From Acidobacteriaceae bacterium (lineage in GTDB: Bacteria; Acidobacteriota; Terriglobia; Terriglobales; SbA1): a stretch of 7,167 nt of DNA. Under the pieces are notes generated by a model. The model ran no database searches and was not told the DNA's origin. It saw only the letters and a program-made list of their open reading frames with translations. Below, piece by piece: positions 1-6,697 of the stretch. The stretch is from NCBI GenBank assembly GCA_003136335.1, contig PLEA01000304.1, positions 1,492 to 8,658 of the forward strand. Direction: 5' to 3'. The translations under genes and the position numbers were made by a program. Numbering within the stretch: the stretch's first letter is position 1; the number at the start of each line of letters is the position of its first letter.

Positions 1-785
1 CGGTGTTTTATTTCGCCATCTGGAATCTGCTCTCCTTCCTGTTGTCGAAATGGTCGAAGCAAACCGATCGAGCCGGCGCCCCCGATAACACAGGGCGTTT
101 CAAGGCGGTCGCAGGTCCCGGACTAATTCTCTACGGGTTCACGATTTCCTTCGCCGCGATTGACTGGGTCATGTCGCTCGATCCCAGCTGGATTTCCACC
201 ATCTTCGGCCTGGTCATTCTGATTGGCGAAGTGCTATCGGCCATGTGCTTCGCGGTGGTGGTTGAGCGCATTCTGTTCGACTACAAGCCGATGTCGGAAA
301 TGTTGAAGCCCGACTTCGTGCACGACCACGGCAAATGGATCCTCACCTTTGTGATGGTCTGGGCCTACTTCAACTACTCGCAGTGGCTCATCATCTGGGC
401 GGGCAACTTGCCCGCGGAGATCACGTATTATCTGCGGCGCTTGAACGGCGGCTGGGGATATGTCGGGCTTTTCATTGTGATCTTCCACTTCGCCGTCCCC
501 TTCGCGCTTTTGCTTTCGCGTCCCTTTAAGCGCACCATTCGCAAGCTGGTTTGGCTGGCAGTGTGGCTGATGTTCATGCGCTATCTGGATTTGTTCTGGA
601 TCATCGAGCCGAATTTTTCCAGGACTTTCATCCTGACGCCGGAGGATGTGGTAGTCCCAGTTGCCATCGGCGGCTTCTGGCTGGCCTACTTCTTCCATAA
701 CCTCGGCGCGTTGCCGCTGCTGCCTGCCTATGATCCCTCAGCCGGAGAAGTTCTGGAGCCGGCCCATCATCACCAAAACGCATGA
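1..785 (+). CDS. actF: Alternative complex III subunit ActF (quinone-binding membrane subunit 2), 3' part
   Basis: This is a polytopic inner-membrane subunit of alternative complex III, which oxidises quinol and passes electrons to cytochrome c or directly to an oxidase. About 260 residues are visible, with roughly six to seven hydrophobic helices (near residues 2-16, 40-57, 65-90, 112-134, 150-172, 182-203 and 216-236, counted from base 3). Recognisable family stretches are SLDPSWISTIFG (58-69), VHDHGKW (106-112) and AYFNYSQWLIIWAGNLP (121-137), followed by an FHF..PF..LLSR segment. ActF proteins are usually about 400 residues, and the frame is open at the window edge. The GTG at base 3 is therefore probably an internal valine and the gene starts upstream. 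Its stop overlaps the next start (ATGA, 782-785). The NrfD-like subunit ActC is related, but the motifs and the position just before the SCO/cox genes favour ActF. Confidence 0.87.
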   Translation, partial: VFYFAIWNLLSFLLSKWSKQTDRAGAPDNTGRFKAVAGPGLILYGFTISFAAIDWVMSLDPSWISTIFGLVILIGEVLSAMCFAVVVERILFDYKPMSEMLKPDFVHDHGKWILTFVMVWAYFNYSQWLIIWAGNLPAEITYYLRRLNGGWGYVGLFIVIFHFAVPFALLLSRPFKRTIRKLVWLAVWLMFMRYLDLFWIIEPNFSRTFILTPEDVVVPVAIGGFWLAYFFHNLGALPLLPAYDPSAGEVLEPAHHHQNA

Positions 786-1306
786 GCAACGAAACTCATC
801 CCGTGAAATCGACAGGCAACGGCAGCTACGAGCGCCGCGACATCGGCATCGCGCCTGTTCTGTATTTCCTGGCAGCCCTGGGGCTGTCTGTACTGCTCGT
901 ATACCTCGTTGCGGACGGGATGTATTCGTATCTGGAAAAACGGTCTGACGCGCAGCAGGCCCCGATGAGCCCGCTGGTCACGAACGCTCCGAGGGACACC
1001 CGCAAACTCTCGGCTGACTACAAGGATTATCTGAAGCAGAACTTCCCCAGCCCACAGCTGGAAATCGACGAGCGCGGTCAGTTGGATAAGATCCGCACAA
1101 ATGAAGCCCAAACGCTGGGCACCTACGATTGGGTCGACCAGAAGGCCGGCACCGTCCGCATCCCGATTGATCGTGCGATGGACTTGATCGCGCAGCGTGG
1201 ACTTCCCGTTCGCTCGCAATCAACCGCGGAGGCGCCAGCAGTTCAGCCCTTGAACAATAAAGCGGCGAAGATTCAGTCGGAAGAGACGAAAGGACCCAAG
1301 AAGTGA
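782..1306 (+). CDS. Small single-pass membrane protein with IPIDRAM motif, function unknown
   Basis: This 174-residue protein has a short polar N-terminus, one membrane helix (about 22-46) and a hydrophilic C-terminal region probably facing the periplasm. No cofactor-binding cysteines or CxxCH motif are present. The most distinctive part is residues 115-144, which contain YDWVD followed by VRIPIDRAMDLIAQRGLP. From memory, similar YGWVD...RIPIDRAM...RGLP segments occur in unnamed proteins beside SCO and cytochrome oxidase genes in several bacterial phyla, so the motif looks conserved, but no named function is known to me. The tail (146-174) is low-complexity and lysine-rich. The start overlaps the actF stop (ATGA) and the stop overlaps the SCO start (GTGA), with no good ribosome-binding site of its own, so translation is probably coupled to actF. 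A role as an accessory or assembly factor of alternative complex III or the oxidase is inferred from position only. Confidence 0.85.
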   Translation: MSNETHPVKSTGNGSYERRDIGIAPVLYFLAALGLSVLLVYLVADGMYSYLEKRSDAQQAPMSPLVTNAPRDTRKLSADYKDYLKQNFPSPQLEIDERGQLDKIRTNEAQTLGTYDWVDQKAGTVRIPIDRAMDLIAQRGLPVRSQSTAEAPAVQPLNNKAAKIQSEETKGPKK

Positions 1307-2214
1307 GCGGTCAGAATCACAACTCGAATTCCGCGGCGCGAATCGTGCTGTCAATCGTGCTGCTGGCGGCCACCGCTTGGGGACAGGCGATGACGAAAGG
1401 CATCATGTCCCCTCCGTCCAACGTCCGCCCGCCGTATTTGCAGAACGTTGGCATTGAGCAACATCTCGACGCGCAAGTGCCTCCCGATCTCGCTTTCGTC
1501 GATGACACCGGCCGCAACGTGAAACTTGGCGACTACTTCGGCAAGAAGCCGTTGATCCTGAACCTGGTCTACTACAACTGCACTATGCTCTGCGGCGAAG
1601 CTCTGGCCGGGCTCACTGGCGCCATGAAGATGGTGAAGTTTGATGTCGGCAACGAATTCGATGTGATCACGGTGAGCTTCAATCCGCAGGAAACGCCCGA
1701 CATCGCAGCCGCCAAAAAGCAGGACTACCTCAAGCGCTACGGCCGTCCCGGCGCCGCGTACGGCTGGCATTTCCTGACCGGACCCGCCGAGTCGATCAAC
1801 GCGCTCACCAAGGCCGTGGGCTTTCAGTATCAGTACGACCCCAAGATCAACCAGTATGCCCACGCCACCGCCATCATGGTTCTGACGCCGCAAGGCCGCA
1901 TCTCGCGCTATTTCTACGGCGTGGATTATCCCCCGAAAGACCTGCGCATGGGATTGGTCGAAGCTTCACAGGGCAAGATCGGCAACGCCGTCGACCAGGT
2001 GCTGCTGTACTGCTATCACTACGATCCTGCTACCGGAAAATACGGCGCGATCGTGAGCAACATTTTGCGGCTGGGAGCTGGCCTCACCATTTTGATCGTG
2101 GGCGGCCTGCTGCTGATTCTGTTCCGGCTGGAGAAACTGGCGCCGCCGCGAAGAAGCTGGGGGCAAACAAAATCGGGTCAGGCAGGACCGGGTCCAACAG
2201 GATATGTTCGATAA
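1303..2214 (+). CDS. SCO1/SenC-family copper chaperone for cytochrome oxidase
   Basis: SCO proteins are thioredoxin-fold copper chaperones/thiol reductases that help assemble the CuA centre of oxidase subunit II on the periplasmic side. The 303-residue product has an N-terminal signal-like helix (about 12-28). The copper-binding CxxxC motif is Cys93-TML-Cys97 within YYNCTMLCGE, and the third copper ligand of the family fits His187 (YAHAT). Later conserved stretches are YFYGVDYPPKDLR (203-215) and LLYCYHYDPATGKYG (234-248). A second hydrophobic helix (about 254-274) near the C-terminus would anchor the domain there, while many SCO proteins have only an N-terminal anchor. The residue after the second cysteine is Gly where classical SCO has Pro. 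The GTG start at 1303 is supported by AAAGGA eight bases upstream (1289-1294) and by the GTGA overlap with the preceding stop. The last 11 bases overlap coxB. Confidence 0.92.
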   Translation: MSGQNHNSNSAARIVLSIVLLAATAWGQAMTKGIMSPPSNVRPPYLQNVGIEQHLDAQVPPDLAFVDDTGRNVKLGDYFGKKPLILNLVYYNCTMLCGEALAGLTGAMKMVKFDVGNEFDVITVSFNPQETPDIAAAKKQDYLKRYGRPGAAYGWHFLTGPAESINALTKAVGFQYQYDPKINQYAHATAIMVLTPQGRISRYFYGVDYPPKDLRMGLVEASQGKIGNAVDQVLLYCYHYDPATGKYGAIVSNILRLGAGLTILIVGGLLLILFRLEKLAPPRRSWGQTKSGQAGPGPTGYVR

Positions 2215-3202
2215 CTTTCCATTATGGCCGGCGCGGGCCTCCACGGCCGCGGGCAACGTCGATGCCCTGTTCATCTTCCTGCTCATTGTGTCGGGATTGA
2301 TGACCCTGCTGATCCTCACCGCCCTCGTCTACTTCGCTGCGCGCTACCGCCACCGTCGCGGCGTTCTGGCTGAGCAAATCGAAGGTTCCATCCCGCTCGA
2401 ATTGACCTGGACGACTATCCCGCTCTTCGTGTTCCTGGTGATCTTCGTCTGGGGAGCGGTGGTGTACTTCAAGAGTCGAACGCCGCCTCGCGACTCGACC
2501 GAAGTTTACGTGGTCGCTAAACAATGGATGTGGAAACTGGAACACGCCGAGGGCCAGCGCGAAATTAACGAACTGCACGTCCCCGTAGGCCGCGACGTGA
2601 AGTTGATCATGACCTCGCAGGACGTGATCCACAGCTTCTACGTTCCGGCCTTCCGCATGAAGCAGGACGTGCTCCCCGGCCGCTACACCGTGGCCTGGTT
2701 CCGCGCAATCAAGCCCGGCACCTACCACCTGTTCTGCGCCGAATATTGCGGCACGCAGCACTCCGGCATGATCGGTTCCATCGTGGTGATGGAGCCCGCG
2801 CAGTTCGAAGCCTGGATGAGCGGCGGCACGACTGGTCCACTCTCCGCCTCGGGAGAAAAGATCTTCGCCGAACTCGGCTGCGTCACTTGCCATCGCACGG
2901 ATACTCCGGGCCGCGGTCCGAACTTGCAGGGAGTCTTCGGCAAGCCGGTGCTGCTGGAAGACGGACGCACCGTGACCGCCGACGAAAATTACATCCGCGA
3001 ATCCATTCTCGATCCGGGGGCGAAGGTGGTGAACGGATTCAAGCCGGTCATGCCGACGTTTCAGGGGCTGGTGAGTGAAGAACAATTGAACGCGCTGGTG
3101 GCGTACGTGAAATCGCTGTCTCAACCCGGCACAGCCGGGACCAGCGCGGCGGCCGCTACGCCGCAAAACGATTCCAATGCCGCAGGAAGTCAGGTGCAAT
3201 GA
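2204..3202 (+). CDS. coxB: Cytochrome c oxidase subunit II fused to cytochrome c (caa3-type)
   Basis: Subunit II receives electrons and passes them through its CuA centre to heme a in subunit I. The 332-residue protein has two N-terminal membrane helices (about 20-44 and 69-89) and a periplasmic cupredoxin domain (about 98-200). CuA ligands are all visible: His143 in VIHSF, then Cys178, Glu180, Cys182, His186 and Met189 in [12 protein letters not shown]. The aromatic entry patch KQWMWK lies at 106-111. A fused class I cytochrome c domain (about 214-306) has heme-binding CVTCH (226-230) and a likely axial Met283 in PVMPTF. This fusion is the hallmark of caa3 oxidases and would accept electrons directly from alternative complex III or a soluble carrier. 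The tail (307-332) is Ala/Gly/Ser-rich and probably disordered. The ATG at 2204 overlaps the SCO gene by 11 bases and has no clear ribosome-binding site at normal spacing, but the MFDNFPLWP opening fits related proteins. Confidence 0.95.
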   Translation: MFDNFPLWPARASTAAGNVDALFIFLLIVSGLMTLLILTALVYFAARYRHRRGVLAEQIEGSIPLELTWTTIPLFVFLVIFVWGAVVYFKSRTPPRDSTEVYVVAKQWMWKLEHAEGQREINELHVPVGRDVKLIMTSQDVIHSFYVPAFRMKQDVLPGRYTVAWFRAIKPGTYHLFCAEYCGTQHSGMIGSIVVMEPAQFEAWMSGGTTGPLSASGEKIFAELGCVTCHRTDTPGRGPNLQGVFGKPVLLEDGRTVTADENYIRESILDPGAKVVNGFKPVMPTFQGLVSEEQLNALVAYVKSLSQPGTAGTSAAAATPQNDSNAAGSQVQ

Positions 3203-4848
3203 GTATGGCTACCGTAACGGTTCAACCAGTTGAGCGCGAGAATTATCTGAACAAGGAGTACGGCGTCGGCTCATGGCTTTTCACCACCGACCACAAGCGC
3301 ATTGCGCTGCTTTACCTGATGTCGATCACCTTCTTCTTTTTCATCGGCGGATTCTTCGCGCTGCTCATTCGCCTGGAACTGCTGACCCCCGTCGGCGACC
3401 TGGTTCAGGCCGACACCTACAACAAACTTTTTACCATGCATGGCATGGTGATGGTCTTCTTCTTCCTCATCCCGTCAATTCCCGCTGTGCTGGGAAATTT
3501 CCTTGTTCCCATGATGATCGGCGCCAAGGATCTCGCCTTCCCGCGCATCAACTTGCTGAGCTGGTATCTCTACATTATCGGCGGCATCATGATGCTGCAC
3601 TGCATGCTCACCGGCGGCGTCGATACGGGTTGGACCTTCTACACGCCTTTCAGCACCGCTTTCACCAATACCAAAATTGTCGAGGCCGGACTGGCCATCT
3701 TCGTCGCGGGATTTTCCTCCATCCTCACCGGCCTGAATTTTGTGGTCACCATTCACCGCATGCGCGCTCCGGGTATGACGTGGTCGCGGCTGCCGCTGTT
3801 CATTTGGGCGCACTATGCCACCAGCATCATTCAGATTCTCGGGACGCCCGTCATCGCCATCACCATCGTGCTGGTCGCGGTGGAACGCACCTTGCATCTC
3901 GGCATCTTCGATCCCAGGCTGGGCGGCGACCCGCTCCTCTTTCAGCATTTGTTCTGGTTCTATTCCCATCCCGCCGTCTACATCATGATTCTCCCCTCGA
4001 TGGGCGTGGTCACCGAGATCATTGCCTGCTTCGCGCGCAAGCGTATCTTCGGCTATAGCTTCGTCGCGTTTTCGTCGATTGCGATTGCGGTCTTCGGCTT
4101 TTTAGTCTGGGCGCACCACATGTTCGTCGCTGGAATTTCCGTCTATGCCGCTCTCGTGTTTTCTTTGCTGAGCTATGCGGTCGCGGTACCATCCGCCGTC
4201 AAAGTTTTCAACTGGACCGCGACCCTCTATAAAGGTTCCATCCACTACGACGCGCCCATGCTCTATGCCTTCGGCTTCATTGGCTTGTTCACCATGGGCG
4301 GCCTGACCGGCCTGTTCCTCGCCGCACTGGGAATCGACGTCCACGTCACCGACACCTATTTCGTGATCGCACACTTTCACTACATCATGGTCGGCGGCGC
4401 GCTCATGGGTTATTTGGGAGGGCTACATTTCTGGTGGCCGAAAATTTCGGGCCGGCTCTATCCCGAAAGCTTGGCGCGGCTGGCAGCCTTGATCGTTTTC
4501 CTGGGCTTCAATCTCACGTTCTTCCCGCAGTTCCTCCTCGGCTACCTTGGCATGCCGCGCCGCTACTTCCAATACCCGCAGGAGTTCCAGGTGCTGAACG
4601 TACTCTCGACCGCTGGCGCCACGGTGCTCGGCGTTGGTTATCTGCTTCCCATGCTCTACTTCCTGTGGTCGATGCGCTACGGCAAGCCCGCGCCCGACAA
4701 TCCGTGGAACGCCGCCGGCCTGGAATGGATGACATCGTCGCCGCCCACGACCTTCAACTTTGAAAAAGAGCCTGTCGTGACCTGGGAAGCTTACAACTAC
4801 GACGAGTTGGACGCGCCTCACAAAGAGGAGGTTCCCGTTGTCCGATAG
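3199..4848 (+). CDS. coxA: Cytochrome c oxidase subunit I (A2-type heme-copper oxidase)
   Basis: This is the catalytic subunit, which reduces O2 to water at the heme a3-CuB site and pumps protons. The 549 residues carry about 12 membrane helices. The low-spin heme ligands are His81 (MHGMVM) and His394. The high-spin heme ligand is His392 (AHFHY). CuB is bound by His257, His306 and His307 (WAHHM), with Tyr261 as the expected cross-linked tyrosine. The active-site helix reads YSHPAVY (255-261), so the glutamate of A1-type enzymes is absent and the Tyr-Ser pair marks subfamily A2, as in Rhodothermus caa3. Proton-channel residues visible by motif match are Lys335 (AVKVFNW) for the K channel and Asp111 and Asn118 ([10 protein letters not shown]) for the D channel. 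Translation starts at an ATGA overlap with coxB, helped by AGGA at 3183-3186. A second in-frame ATG at 3205 is a possible alternative. The final 11 bases overlap coxC. Confidence 0.97.
   Translation: MSMATVTVQPVERENYLNKEYGVGSWLFTTDHKRIALLYLMSITFFFFIGGFFALLIRLELLTPVGDLVQADTYNKLFTMHGMVMVFFFLIPSIPAVLGNFLVPMMIGAKDLAFPRINLLSWYLYIIGGIMMLHCMLTGGVDTGWTFYTPFSTAFTNTKIVEAGLAIFVAGFSSILTGLNFVVTIHRMRAPGMTWSRLPLFIWAHYATSIIQILGTPVIAITIVLVAVERTLHLGIFDPRLGGDPLLFQHLFWFYSHPAVYIMILPSMGVVTEIIACFARKRIFGYSFVAFSSIAIAVFGFLVWAHHMFVAGISVYAALVFSLLSYAVAVPSAVKVFNWTATLYKGSIHYDAPMLYAFGFIGLFTMGGLTGLFLAALGIDVHVTDTYFVIAHFHYIMVGGALMGYLGGLHFWWPKISGRLYPESLARLAALIVFLGFNLTFFPQFLLGYLGMPRRYFQYPQEFQVLNVLSTAGATVLGVGYLLPMLYFLWSMRYGKPAPDNPWNAAGLEWMTSSPPTTFNFEKEPVVTWEAYNYDELDAPHKEEVPVVR
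4825..4831 (+). promoter_or_regulatory. Strong ribosome-binding site for the TTG-started coxC
   Basis: GAGGAGG lies inside the end of coxA, six bases before TTG at 4838. It is the best Shine-Dalgarno match in the operon and decides the coxC start. It is the main support for using a TTG codon there, and may keep subunit III output up despite the weak start codon (inference). Confidence 0.8.
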
Positions 4849-5548
4849 CACGGTCGTTGGTCTTCACCACGAAGAACAGCACCACCCCGAACTGCTGCAC
4901 CACTTCGCCGAACCGCAGCAGCAGCGCGATGCCGCCAGCCTTGGCATGTGGATTTTCCTGGGCACCGAAGTCATGTTCTTCGGCGGATTGTTCTGCGCCT
5001 ACCTGATTTATCGCCGGTGGTATTTCGGGGATTTCGGCGCCGCCAGCAAGTCCATCGATGCCACGCTCGGCGCCACAAACACGGCCGTCCTCATCTGCAG
5101 CAGTTTGACCGTGGTGCTGGCAGTATGGGCCGCGCAGACCGCCCGTAGGACTCTTCTGATCGGCAGCCTCGTCATTACCATGCTGCTCGGTCTGGTCTTC
5201 CTTGGCATCAAAGGCAAAGAATACAAAGATAAATTCGAAGAGCATCACGTTCCGGGCGCATCCTTCAGCTTCGACCACGTGCCGATTCCAGGGCATGCCG
5301 ATCAATACGCCAACCCGCGCCACGCGGAAATTTTCTTCTCACTTTATTTCATCATGACCGGCCTGCACGCGCTGCACATGATTATCGGGCTCGGTCTTTT
5401 TGCCTGGCTCTTGTTTATGGCATGGAAGGGCCGCTTCACTCCCGAATATCACACGCCCGTCGAAATCGGCGGGCTCTACTGGCACTTCGTCGACATTGTG
5501 TGGATCTACCTGTTCCCCTTGCTCTACTTGATCGATCGGCATCCGTGA
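4838..5548 (+). CDS. coxC: Cytochrome c oxidase subunit III
   Basis: Subunit III is a membrane subunit of aa3/caa3 oxidases that stabilises subunit I and supports proton uptake. It has no redox cofactor. The 236 residues include about five helices (near 34-58, 80-100, 105-124, 164-191 and 212-232), which fits the shorter five-helix form of the family. Recognisable stretches are [18 protein letters not shown] (35-52, with the conserved Glu44), [20 protein letters not shown] (162-181) and [18 protein letters not shown] (214-231). The start is TTG at 4838. No ATG/GTG gives a better-placed start, a strong ribosome-binding site sits six bases upstream, and the protein would otherwise lose its N-terminus. 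That N-terminal tail (about residues 9-24) is unusually rich in His and acidic residues ([17 protein letters not shown]). The frame overlaps coxA by 11 bases, and its stop codon begins a short tandem repeat leading into coxD. Confidence 0.95.
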   Translation: MSDSTVVGLHHEEQHHPELLHHFAEPQQQRDAASLGMWIFLGTEVMFFGGLFCAYLIYRRWYFGDFGAASKSIDATLGATNTAVLICSSLTVVLAVWAAQTARRTLLIGSLVITMLLGLVFLGIKGKEYKDKFEEHHVPGASFSFDHVPIPGHADQYANPRHAEIFFSLYFIMTGLHALHMIIGLGLFAWLLFMAWKGRFTPEYHTPVEIGGLYWHFVDIVWIYLFPLLYLIDRHP

Positions 5549-5578
5549 GGCTTAGTTATGTCTGAGGCTTTATATGTC
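5546..5578 (+). repeat. Imperfect tandem duplication of the coxD ribosome-binding/start region
   Basis: Two adjacent copies are visible: TGAGGCTTAGTTATGTC (5546-5562) and TGAGGCTTTATATGTC (5563-5578). They share TGAGGCTT at the 5' end and ATGTC at the 3' end. The first TGA is the coxC stop. Each copy carries a GAGG ribosome-binding core six to seven bases before an ATG. The first ATG (5558) opens a seven-codon reading frame (MSEALYV) that ends at a TGA at 5579-5581, inside coxD and in another frame. The second ATG (5574) starts coxD. Confidence 0.75.
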
Positions 5579-5867
5579 TGAAAACTCAAAATCTTCGCCA
5601 CTGAAAATGTACTTCGGCATCTGGATCACTCTGCTCCTGTGTACTTTCATCACTTACAAGGCCGCCTTCATCGAACTCGGCCGCTTCAACGCCGCCGTCG
5701 CTCTGATCATCGCCACCATCAAAGCGCTTCTCGTGGCTCTGTTCTTTATGCACATCAAGGGCGCTCACGAAAAACTTCTCAAACTGGTCGTAATCTCGAC
5801 AGTTTTCTTCCTCTTCATTCTTCTAGCTCTCTCCATGGCCGACTACGGCACCCGAATGTGGAGTTGA
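5574..5867 (+). CDS. coxD: Cytochrome c oxidase subunit IV (prokaryotic COX4 type)
   Basis: This is a small accessory membrane subunit of the oxidase, 97 residues with three predicted helices (about 13-33, 39-60 and 68-88). The stretch ATIKALLVALFFMHIKG (47-63) is typical of the prokaryotic subunit IV family (COX4_pro), and the length is normal. The family has no redox centre and probably stabilises the complex. The ATG at 5574 is preceded by GAGG (5564-5567) at six bases. It is the last gene of the operon, 25 bases after the coxC stop, and the following gap holds a strong hairpin. Confidence 0.9.
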   Translation: MSENSKSSPLKMYFGIWITLLLCTFITYKAAFIELGRFNAAVALIIATIKALLVALFFMHIKGAHEKLLKLVVISTVFFLFILLALSMADYGTRMWS

Positions 5868-5889
5868 TCGGGATCAGTGATCCACGTAG

Positions 5890-5910
5890 GGACAGCCGCC
5901 TCGGCTGTCC
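5890..5910. repeat. Perfect 9-bp hairpin, REP-like element or U-less terminator
   Basis: GGACAGCCG (5890-5898) pairs with CGGCTGTCC (5902-5910) across a three-base loop CCT. It lies 22 bases after the coxD stop, so it could end or protect the 3' end of the cox transcript. No T-run follows, so it is not a classical intrinsic terminator. GGACAGCCG...CGGCTGTCC palindromes occur, as I recall, as dispersed repeats in acidobacterial genomes. That reading is from memory and unverified here. Confidence 0.65.
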
Positions 5911-5922
5911 GCCGGGCCCGGC
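5911..5922. repeat. Perfect 12-bp palindrome GCCGGGCCCGGC
   Basis: This self-complementary sequence directly abuts the hairpin at 5890-5910. With no loop it is more likely part of a composite repeat or a protein-binding site than a folded RNA. No function can be assigned from sequence alone. Confidence 0.5.
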
Positions 5923-5991
5923 AGTTGGTCGACAGATGATCTAAGCAGCTGATCTCGCTAGATGATCACTCCGCTGCCGCCCAATCTGCGG

Positions 5992-5997
5992 TATACT
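5992..5997 (+). promoter_or_regulatory. Probable -10 box for the zinc-ribbon gene
   Basis: TATACT closely matches the sigma-70 consensus TATAAT and lies about 43 bases before the ATG at 6040. The region expected for the -35 box (around 5969-5974) is not a clear TTGACA match, so the promoter may be weak or activator-dependent. It fits separate transcription of the downstream gene after the cox operon ends. Confidence 0.5.
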
Positions 5998-6039
5998 CGC
6001 GCCGTCGATTTTTCCCACCGCGCACTCACGAGGTGACTT

Positions 6040-6684
6040 ATGGCATTCTGCAATTCTTGCGGCGCAACTCTGAACCCGGGAACAAAGTTCTGCAACAAGT
6101 GCGGAACTGTGGTCGCTGCGGGCACATCTGCTCCTGGCGCGAATTCGGCGGTCGCTGCGACGACTCCTCCGCCTGCTCCGGTTCCCACAGGCGGCAGCAG
6201 CGCTCTCAAAGTCATCCTGATCGTCGTCGCCGTGATCGTCGGCATCGGAATTCTTGGCGTGGCCACGGTGGGCATTATCGGCTATCGCATTGCCAAAAGC
6301 TCTCACGTGACTCAGAACGGCGATCACGTCAAAGTCGATACCCCCTTCGGCACAGTTGAGACTTCCAAGGATCCGGAGCAGGCCGCCAAAGATCTAGGCG
6401 TCGACGTCTATCCCGGAGCGGAAGTACAGCGGAACGGCGCCTCCTCGGTTTCGATGGGAAACATGCACACCGTAACCGCACTCTTCGAGACTAACGACGC
6501 ACCAGACAAAGTCTGCAGCTTTTACAAATCAAGGTTTCCCGGTGCGATGGTGACCACCTCCGAACGAAATCACTGCACCATTGTTTCCAATAATCAGAAG
6601 AACATGGTGACCATCAATGTCGAGTCCCGTGGCGAAAATACCAAACTTCAGATTACCAACGTGAGCAAGAAGTCCTCCGACTAA
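6040..6684 (+). CDS. Zinc-ribbon, single-pass membrane protein with C-terminal domain of unknown function
   Basis: The 214-residue protein starts with a compact zinc ribbon, Cys4-xx-Cys7 and Cys18-xx-Cys21 (FCNSCG...FCNKCG). An Ala/Pro-rich linker follows (about 27-52), then one long hydrophobic helix (56-83) and a hydrophilic C-terminal domain (about 100-208). The zinc ribbon should be cytoplasmic and the C-terminal domain outside. That domain contains DLGVDVYPGAEV (118-129), then ALFETNDAPDKVCSFYKSRFPGA (147-169) with a paired Cys159 and Cys179. A YPGA segment followed by a T.D...V..FY segment resembles unnamed domains I associate with acidobacterial proteins, but I know no established function. 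GAGGTGA at 6030-6036 is a good ribosome-binding site. The gene is separated from the cox operon by a gap with its own likely promoter, so a respiratory role is not implied. It could be an envelope sensor or scaffold; this is a guess. Confidence 0.85.
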   Translation: MAFCNSCGATLNPGTKFCNKCGTVVAAGTSAPGANSAVAATTPPPAPVPTGGSSALKVILIVVAVIVGIGILGVATVGIIGYRIAKSSHVTQNGDHVKVDTPFGTVETSKDPEQAAKDLGVDVYPGAEVQRNGASSVSMGNMHTVTALFETNDAPDKVCSFYKSRFPGAMVTTSERNHCTIVSNNQKNMVTINVESRGENTKLQITNVSKKSSD

Positions 6685-6697
6685 GAAAACTCGGCCC

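Noticed and set aside
3..5. GTG at base 3 as the true start of actF
   Set aside because: The family is longer at the N-terminus and the frame is open at the edge, so this is most likely an internal valine.
234..698. Minus-strand frame opposite actF
   Set aside because: Low-complexity polar translation with no recognisable motif, fully inside a conserved membrane protein gene.
1351..1893. 180-codon minus-strand frame opposite the SCO gene
   Set aside because: No start context or domain; the sense strand encodes a clear SCO protein.
2222..3199. 325-codon open frame on the minus strand opposite coxB
   Set aside because: It mirrors coxB almost exactly, has a His/Arg/Gly-rich composition without recognisable domains, and coxB has every expected metal ligand. 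It is a by-product of GC-rich codon use.
3273..4058. 261-codon open frame on the + strand within coxA
   Set aside because: It is another frame of coxA, full of His and Arg with no domain logic. CoxA is intact and unmistakable.
4754..5323. Minus-strand frame spanning the coxA-coxC junction
   Set aside because: It crosses two well-supported genes and its translation has no recognisable features.
6009..6013. Run of five T as an intrinsic terminator
   Set aside because: No stem-loop directly precedes it, and it lies between the likely -10 box and the next start codon.
5941..6327. Minus-strand frames over the intergenic gap and zinc-ribbon gene
   Set aside because: Arg/Ser/Ala-rich translation without motifs, whereas the + strand has a zinc ribbon, a ribosome-binding site and a promoter-like box.
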